Assembly (NCBI RefSeq): GCF_954871325.1
Contig: NC_088775.1
Location: 35,379,561-35,443,560 of the forward strand
Reading direction: 5' to 3'
DNA: 64,000 nt
Source of the DNA: Gordionus sp. m RMFG-2023
Taxonomy: Eukaryota > Nematomorpha > Gordioida > Chordodea > Parachordodidae
Shown: positions 58,401 through 64,000 of the stretch, piece by piece
How positions within the stretch are numbered: position 1 is the first letter of the stretch
Layout of the letters: each line of letters begins with the position of its first letter
Notes under the pieces: generated by a model
The model's database searches: none
What the model saw: the letters and a program-made list of their open reading frames with translations, nothing else
Told to the model about the DNA's origin: nothing
Made by a program: the position numbers and the translations under genes

Positions 58401-59303
58401 GGGGAACACGCGGTAAACCGATTGGTATTTTAAATTTTTCCCATAAAATTTTGAAATAAAATAAAACAGAACAATTCTAGATATATATGTAATCAAATCT
58501 CGCATCTTCAAAATAAAAAAGGTAATTTAGGAACTATGATTAATTATTTGAAGTGTTTGCCGTTTTCGTTATTTTACCCCATACACAGGTTAAAATGAAT
58601 AAGCACCAAAATAAAGTGAAAATAAAATGAATAAGCACCAAATAAAGTGAAAATAAAATTGAACACAACATTATTGTTATATTGAACAAATATTGCAATT
58701 TTGACATCTATTCATCACTTTTAAGTTTAAACTAATTAGTAGAATGAGGGAATATAAAAGAATTTGTCAAAAATAGCCCATTGTGAATGTGCCCATTTTA
58801 AGAACATCGTACATTTTAATTATTCTTCCCTTATGCGAGTATTTTTTTAAATTTTATCCCAAATAACATACAAACTATTTACTACTGTTCTTTTTTTGCA
58901 TAAAAATATTTTTTTATGTGGTGTAGACGATAATATTTAAAAATTACCTTTTGCAATTTTAATCGACTTCACCCCAAGGTAATATATATTATACAGATGT
59001 TGTTGAGTAACTTTTAGCAAAGCACTGAACTTTCATTAAATTTTATTTTATAGCTTAAACTTTAAGAAACATGTATGCAAATTTTTAAATCATTATAATT
59101 AATATATTTTGCTTAAAACAAATTATAATAAAGGTTACTTTTATAATTTTTGGGTAAAAACGTTTGCAAAATATATCAAACCAGAAAGATATTTCAAATG
59201 AAGATACATGAAATTAGATATAAAAATGCATCTTTGCATCAAGATGGTTAAGAAGTTATCTTTAATTTTTTTTACCCTGTAATCGCTTTACCACGGTCTC
59301 CCC
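58401..59303. mobile_element. TA-flanked MITE, GGGGA ends, relative of 27833-30152
   Basis: The left end GGGGAACACGCGGTAAACCG and the complement of the right end GGGGAGACCGTGGTAAAGCG are flanked by TA (58399-58400, 59304-59305). It matches the body of the 27833-30152 element in order, without the 1.5-kb insert. A short tandem duplication of AATGAATAAGCACCAAA-TAAAGTGAAAATAA lies at 58596-58650. No coding. Confidence 0.85.
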
Positions 59304-59305
59304 TA

Positions 59306-60548
59306 CTAAACCAAGTTGGCAACGTATCGTATCATGAAAAGATCTTCAAGATCTAAATATATACCAAATTAAGATATTTGACCAAAAAGATGTTTTGGAA
59401 ATTAAATTAAAAAAGAGAAAAAAGGATTCTCAAAAAACCATTCAAATAAAAAATTACAGAGGTCTGGGTGAATTTTTATCCTAGGCGTTAATTGAAAATA
59501 TTTAAAAAGAGAATCTAACATTATTCCTTGAAAATTATTTGAAAAGTAGGCCCTATAAAAATCTTTAAATACAACACCAAATCAATTCGGTTTCAATCAT
59601 ATTTTAGACCTACAAGACCTTCAAATTTCTACAAATTTGATCTTAGAGGCATATATAAATCAGATTATTAAACCTTCAAAATAACAGAAAATCTCCTGAC
59701 AGTGATTATATTATTATCCCTGCAAAACTTTTTGAACATCACAACAAATTTTCAACTACTACTGACTAATTAAATACTATTATTATTACAAGGTTTAACA
59801 TGTTATAAAGCAAGTTTACTACAGGTAAATACTAGATTGTGTACCGTATAAGACAATATCAGATATTAAAAAGCATTATCAAGCATCCAAAACCTAATTT
59901 CTTATAATTAGTATAGCTTTTTACAATATTTATTATAATTCGCGAATTGGCATTAATTAACAAGTCAAATAAATGTTATATATGAAAATGCAAAAAATCT
60001 ATTATAAATTTTCACTTAAAATCTTTCGTGGTATAATTAGTTTAATATTATTATCCTAGGCCTAATAATTTTCCTCCCAAAAAAGCATACTAGATATAGT
60101 TTCAGACATATAACACGTGTTTATTTTGTTACCAGTTTTTTTTATATTCTAAAATATTTTGGGAAGGATTGTCAAACGTCTAATATATAATGACAATTTT
60201 CTCTTAAAATTTCTACTTAGTGCATATTAAAAAACTAATTAGTGAAGAATGAAGATTGAGATGTTAATCGAATATAAATTACAAAGGATGATGTCAATAT
60301 TGATATATAGAATGCTTTAAAAAACTTATTTATATTAATCTATCAATATATTAAACACGTGTCAAAATAACAATTAATAAACCACACTTTATGAGGTTAA
60401 TCTCTAAAGTATAATCACTATAATTCATCTCTATACGGTATATAGGAATATACGTATATTTAGTAAAATTTATCAAGGAAATGGGTTCCCATTATTTATT
60501 ACATCTATCACTATTATAATACAAATAATATTTGTTTAAAAAAATTAC
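59306..60548. other. AT-rich stretch, no gene seen
   Basis: No repeats or coding motifs were recognised. Downstream exons of the minus-strand candidate gene would be expected here or further left. Confidence 0.4.
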
Positions 60549-60695
60549 AGTGGGCTGATGGGCAGTTCTGCCTTGTCTAGCTTCACCAATGTCCGTTTCG
60601 AATTGGGATTTTGTTTTTGGCTTTTCATAACTTGTAGGCAATTGAGATGGGGGTAAAGGTTTAGCTCGTGGTTTAAATCCTCGGAATCGAATCAT
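60549..60695 (-). CDS. Candidate first exon of an unknown host gene
   Basis: On the minus strand an ATG after CTGAAAA (A at -3) opens 49 codons, beginning 'MIRFRGFKPRAKPLPPSQLP' and ending 'EARQGRTAHQPT'. A donor-like ACT|GTAATT follows, and beyond it the frame becomes AT-rich and non-protein-like. The segment is markedly less AT-rich than its surroundings and has a balanced, Pro/Lys/Arg-rich composition, as expected of a real N-terminus. There is no signal peptide and no known domain. The next exon was not found. A plus-strand reading (acceptor-like TTACAG at 60545-60550) gives a poorer frame. No family recognised. Confidence 0.4.
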
Positions 60696-61357
60696 TTTTC
60701 AGAAAAAAAATGCTTTAGGAAGGATATTAAAAGGGGTTTCAAGATTAAATTAAGATTATTTCGTTATAAATTATAACCTGATAATAATAGCTTTAAACAT
60801 ACAAAAAATGTATAAAGTCTGTGACATAAAGGTGCATATATATTTTTTTAATATTAAACATGTATTTTTTTTGTTTTTTTTATGAAAATTTAGTATATCA
60901 CAAGTTGCAGAGGTTTTGCAACGTTTATTTGAGTTTTAAAAAAAATCTGCAGAAATATTTCCCCCATAATGAAACGATGGTGAATATTTTTTTTTAAAGT
61001 AAAAGATAATTCCCATTTTTTTAATTTTATCATTTTTCATATTGCATACCAATTTTATTTTTTAAATTTTTAAATCGCGAAAAATAATTTAAAAAATTTA
61101 ATTTGTGAAATCTCTCACTTCGTCCAAAATTTTATTTTCGAAAAAATATATGAATCGCCTGATAATTGGCCCCAATGATACATCAATGATGGTTGTATTT
61201 TATTTTCTATTTTATTTTTTGAAAAAAAAACTTTTTATTTAGTTTATGGACCAAAAATCGATATTGGAAATGCAACAATTTTAAGTTTTTTATTGGTATG
61301 ATAATTTTAGAGATTACACAACGCCCTCCTCCTTTTTAAAAAAAATATAATTAACAG

Positions 61358-62419
61358 AATATATTCAACTTTTGGGTATTCAAGCAAGTGAATCAATTAA
61401 TGGAACACAAATCAGACATTTAGGTATATGTAAATACTTTAAATCATTAATTGAATCTAAATCAGTAGCAATTCGCTGAGCTACCATTTTCAATAAGCCT
61501 TAGAAATGCTTGGGCCTGACATCTCATTTTAATTAACGCTTCCAATTAAAAACATCTTATTTAAACATTTTGAATTGAAAGTTTTGCAATATTTTTTTTA
61601 AATTCTGGAATGATCTTAAATTATATTTTTTTTAGCCTCCCGATACGCTGAGCCTACAAAGCTTGTTACGCCGGCTAATTATCAACCTCCACTTGATAAT
61701 AAAGTTCTATCTCCAATTGAAATAATGGTAGTATTTTTATTTTAATGTATTCCCCTCTTTTTTTATTTTGATATTAGTTTTCATAAGAAATGCTCTCACC
61801 AAATTCAATTATTTATTTGTTCTATTAGCTACAATTAGAAATTACGCGCAAACTAATTTACAGTAACATTTTTTATAATATGCAGACTATCCGACTATCA
61901 TAAAATCAAGGAATAAATTATTATTTTATTAAGAAAGATATCGTTATAATACTATAAATTATTTTCAAAATATATAATATAACTTTAAAATAAAATAAAA
62001 TAAAATACAAAATTAATTTTTTATCGATTATAAGAGGCAAATAAAACATTGATGTATCTTTTTTTAAAATTAAAGAATTTTTTTTTTGTTAATTAACAAT
62101 AAAATTAAATTCGTTTTTTTTCTTCTACATTTTTTCCAAATAATTTTTTTTGAAGGGTTTTGCCAATACCATTATTGATGACAATCTTAAACCTTCTTTT
62201 ACATAAATAATTGGATAAACTTCTTTATCTATGAAAAAACATTATATTAAGAAAAATTTTTATATTTTGCAGATGATAAATTTGGAACAAATTGTATGTA
62301 GCTATAAAAATTTCACCAAGACTTTCATGTTAACTTAACGTAACCACCCTAGTGGTTTAATGAAGGTTTTGCTGTCTACCTCTAGCCTATTTTGGTGAAA
62401 CTGCTGTTTATTCTTTAAT
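61358..62419 (+). CDS. Host gene fragment, five spliced exons, function unknown
   Basis: Five exons fit together: 61358-61423, 61636-61727, 61829-61862, 62273-62293 and 62386-62419. Every intron starts GT and ends AG (acceptors ATTAACAG, TTTTTTTTAG, TTCTATTAG, ATATTTTGCAG, CTGTCTACCTCTAG; donors GTATAT, GTAGTA, GTAACA, GTATGT, GTATAT). The phases agree at each junction, and the joined frame has no stop. Readable parts are 'YIQLLGIQASESINGTQI', 'SRYAEPTKLVTPANYQPPLD', 'NKVLSPIEIM', 'LQLEITRKLIY', 'DKFGTN' and 'YFGETAVYSL'. No family recognised. A further upstream exon may lie at 61243-61295: the phase-compatible reading is less protein-like than the alternative 'YGPKIDIGNATILSFLL', so its status is open. 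Exons beyond 62419 were not found. Two exons of 34 nt and one of 21 nt are microexons. Confidence 0.6.
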
Positions 62420-64000
62420 GTATATTTATTCGCTGATTTTTATCCTTTCCATTTATGTTTGTTAATTTGAAATATTATACATATTCCTCAAACGTTTCAT
62501 ATTTAAGATCATGTTTCTGGCTATTCCATTAAAAAATAATAGGATTAGGAATCTTGATGATTTCTTGATCAAACATGATCCTATATATCGCTCATAACTA
62601 TTCTAAAATGGAAATTATCTTATTTTAAAAAAAAATTTTAACCCTACTATAAAAAAGAAATTTCAAAATTGCCTATTTTTTTTAATGTTCGTAAAAAGCT
62701 CTAAAAATAATAATCGTTTTTTCATCTATCGTTTATTACAAACAATAACCATATCTTTTTATTACAAATTCTTTGTATCTCTCTCGACTTTTATTTAATA
62801 AATTAATATATTTTTTGTTGTTTTTATATTTGATGGTTAACTATATTTTGTATTTTTATATCTTTTTTTTAGATAAATAAACGAAAATTATGATAGCTTT
62901 AATAATATTTTTATGTTTTTTTATGAATTAGATAAATGTTATTAACCTCAAGCTTTATATGGGGTGTCTCAAAATACAAAAAATTTATTTAGGAATTTCA
63001 ACTCATTGCGTCTGTCCTTGCTCAGAAAGGCATTTTATAAATTTTTACAATGATATTAAAAAGTAAGGCATAGATGCCCTCAAACCATTTTTAGGAATGA
63101 GAAGAGAATGACTGATATAATGAGAAATATAGCAAAATTTACTAGACTATATGGTATGCATTAGAAGAATAACTTAAATATTTTAATTTAAGATATTTCT
63201 TTCAAAATAAGCGCATATAATTGTAGTATACTAAAACTAATCTCTAACCAAGATATAGAAAGTTCTTTCTTTACAATACCTAAATGATTAAAGGATAATA
63301 ATGTATTAATTATCTTTATGAATTATTTATGAAGTTTATTATTATACAAATATAGACTATATTTTAAATGAACTATTGTGAATTTTATCTTTTAGAGTAA
63401 CTCTAAAGAGTTTTTGTGATTGTATAATGCATTATTTATATTGTTGATTGCCTAAATACAAATGTTAGTTAATATTTAGCTATCAAACATCTCTGGACCT
63501 GTGTTCAAAGCCGTTCTTTTTTAAAGAAATATTTGACATCAATATAAATTTCAAATAGATTTTTAAATCAGATTAGGACATAAATATTTTATATTCATTA
63601 TCATTAAAAATTAATTTTCAGATCTTAAGCTCTAAAGCAAAATCAAAAATAATTTTGAACATATATACTTTACCTAAAAATATTAAACTACTAAAAGATT
63701 CAGACAATAATACGAAAAGAATTTAAGTAATAACCTTTATAAAATGTCTGAGGTCTGCATAGTTCCACCTATGTTATAAAATTAAAGATGCCTTATTCAA
63801 AAAAATATAGATATATAAAGGGAATTTAAAAAGATCAGCTCATTTTTTTTTATTTTACAATATATATTCAAGTATGTTTGTTTCCTTTTTTTCGATGAGT
63901 TTTTTTTCTATAACTCTTATTTAAAAAATAGATACAAAATTTTATATTATGTTTGGTGAAATGTTAGAAAAATTAAATCATCACGTATAACAATTTAATA
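62420..64000. other. AT-rich stretch, no further exon assigned
   Basis: Several T-rich acceptor-like sites (near 62870, 62925, 63396 and 63620) were tried for the plus-strand gene. Only the one near 63396 stays open briefly ('IVTLKSFCDCIMHYLYC'), which is not enough to call. TATGGGGTGTCTCAAAATAC near 62958 looks like a mariner-type end, but no partner was found. Confidence 0.35.

Noticed and set aside
62335-62385. A 'WFNEGFAVYL'-like reading resembling the M1 aminopeptidase motif
   Set aside because: It is flanked by stops, and the spliced model places it in an intron ending with a strong acceptor (CTGTCTACCTCTAG). A chance match is more likely.
1-64000. LTR elements, Polintons or other virus-like fossils
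   Set aside because: No paired long terminal repeats, integrase, protease, capsid-like or B-family polymerase motifs were recognised. The reverse transcriptases present are all LINE-type.

Overview
The window is very AT-rich (roughly three quarters A+T), interrupted only by short GC-rich islands, poly-G/poly-C tracts and repeats. Spliced coding sequence, non-LTR retrotransposons (LINEs) and many hAT, Mutator-like (MULE), pogo/Tc1-mariner and foldback DNA transposons point to an invertebrate animal nuclear genome, but the sequence does not fix the phylum. Most open reading frames are chance products or decayed transposon pieces. No LTR element, CRISPR array, rRNA or credible functional tRNA was recognised.

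Layout. 1-620: minus-strand MULE transposase fragment. 1750-4190: decayed LINE whose C-terminus looks like a restriction-like-endonuclease (RLE) type. 7290-10465: second LINE with an apurinic-type endonuclease (APE), truncated at its 5' end, with a 3' hairpin and a (TGAA)n tail. 10715-15671: four-level nest, in which a foldback element holds a MULE-like element with 9-bp target-site duplications (TSDs), which holds a hAT with 8-bp TSDs, which holds a TA-flanked GGGGA-ended element. 18415-21446: foldback element split by a hAT that still shows transposase motifs. 22511-24352: second hAT family, copy A. 24619-26600: minus-strand RTE LINE with a PHD-like zinc finger. 27833-30152: TA-flanked element holding a MULE-like element, which holds a GC-rich MITE. 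34241-35091 and 35459-36130: two clean non-autonomous elements. 37892-38200: second MULE transposase fragment. 40049-50371: two matched inverted ends enclose a pogo-like transposase remnant, a decayed hAT with a nearly full-length RTE LINE inside, a non-autonomous hAT, and copy B of the 22.5-kb hAT. 50735-51800: foldback element. 56741-56921 and 58401-59303: further MITEs.

Host genes appear only at the right end. On the plus strand, 61358-62419 holds five short exons (66, 92, 34, 21 and 34 nt) with consensus splice sites and compatible phases. They give one coherent reading frame of unknown family. On the minus strand, 60549-60695 could be a first exon of another gene. Between these regions are long AT-rich stretches in which I see nothing coding.

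The elements do not form a pathway. What the window shows is order of insertion: flanking duplications allow several insertions to be ordered. One GC-rich MITE sits at the same transposase position in two hAT copies that have different TSDs, so the hAT was spread after it had been broken.
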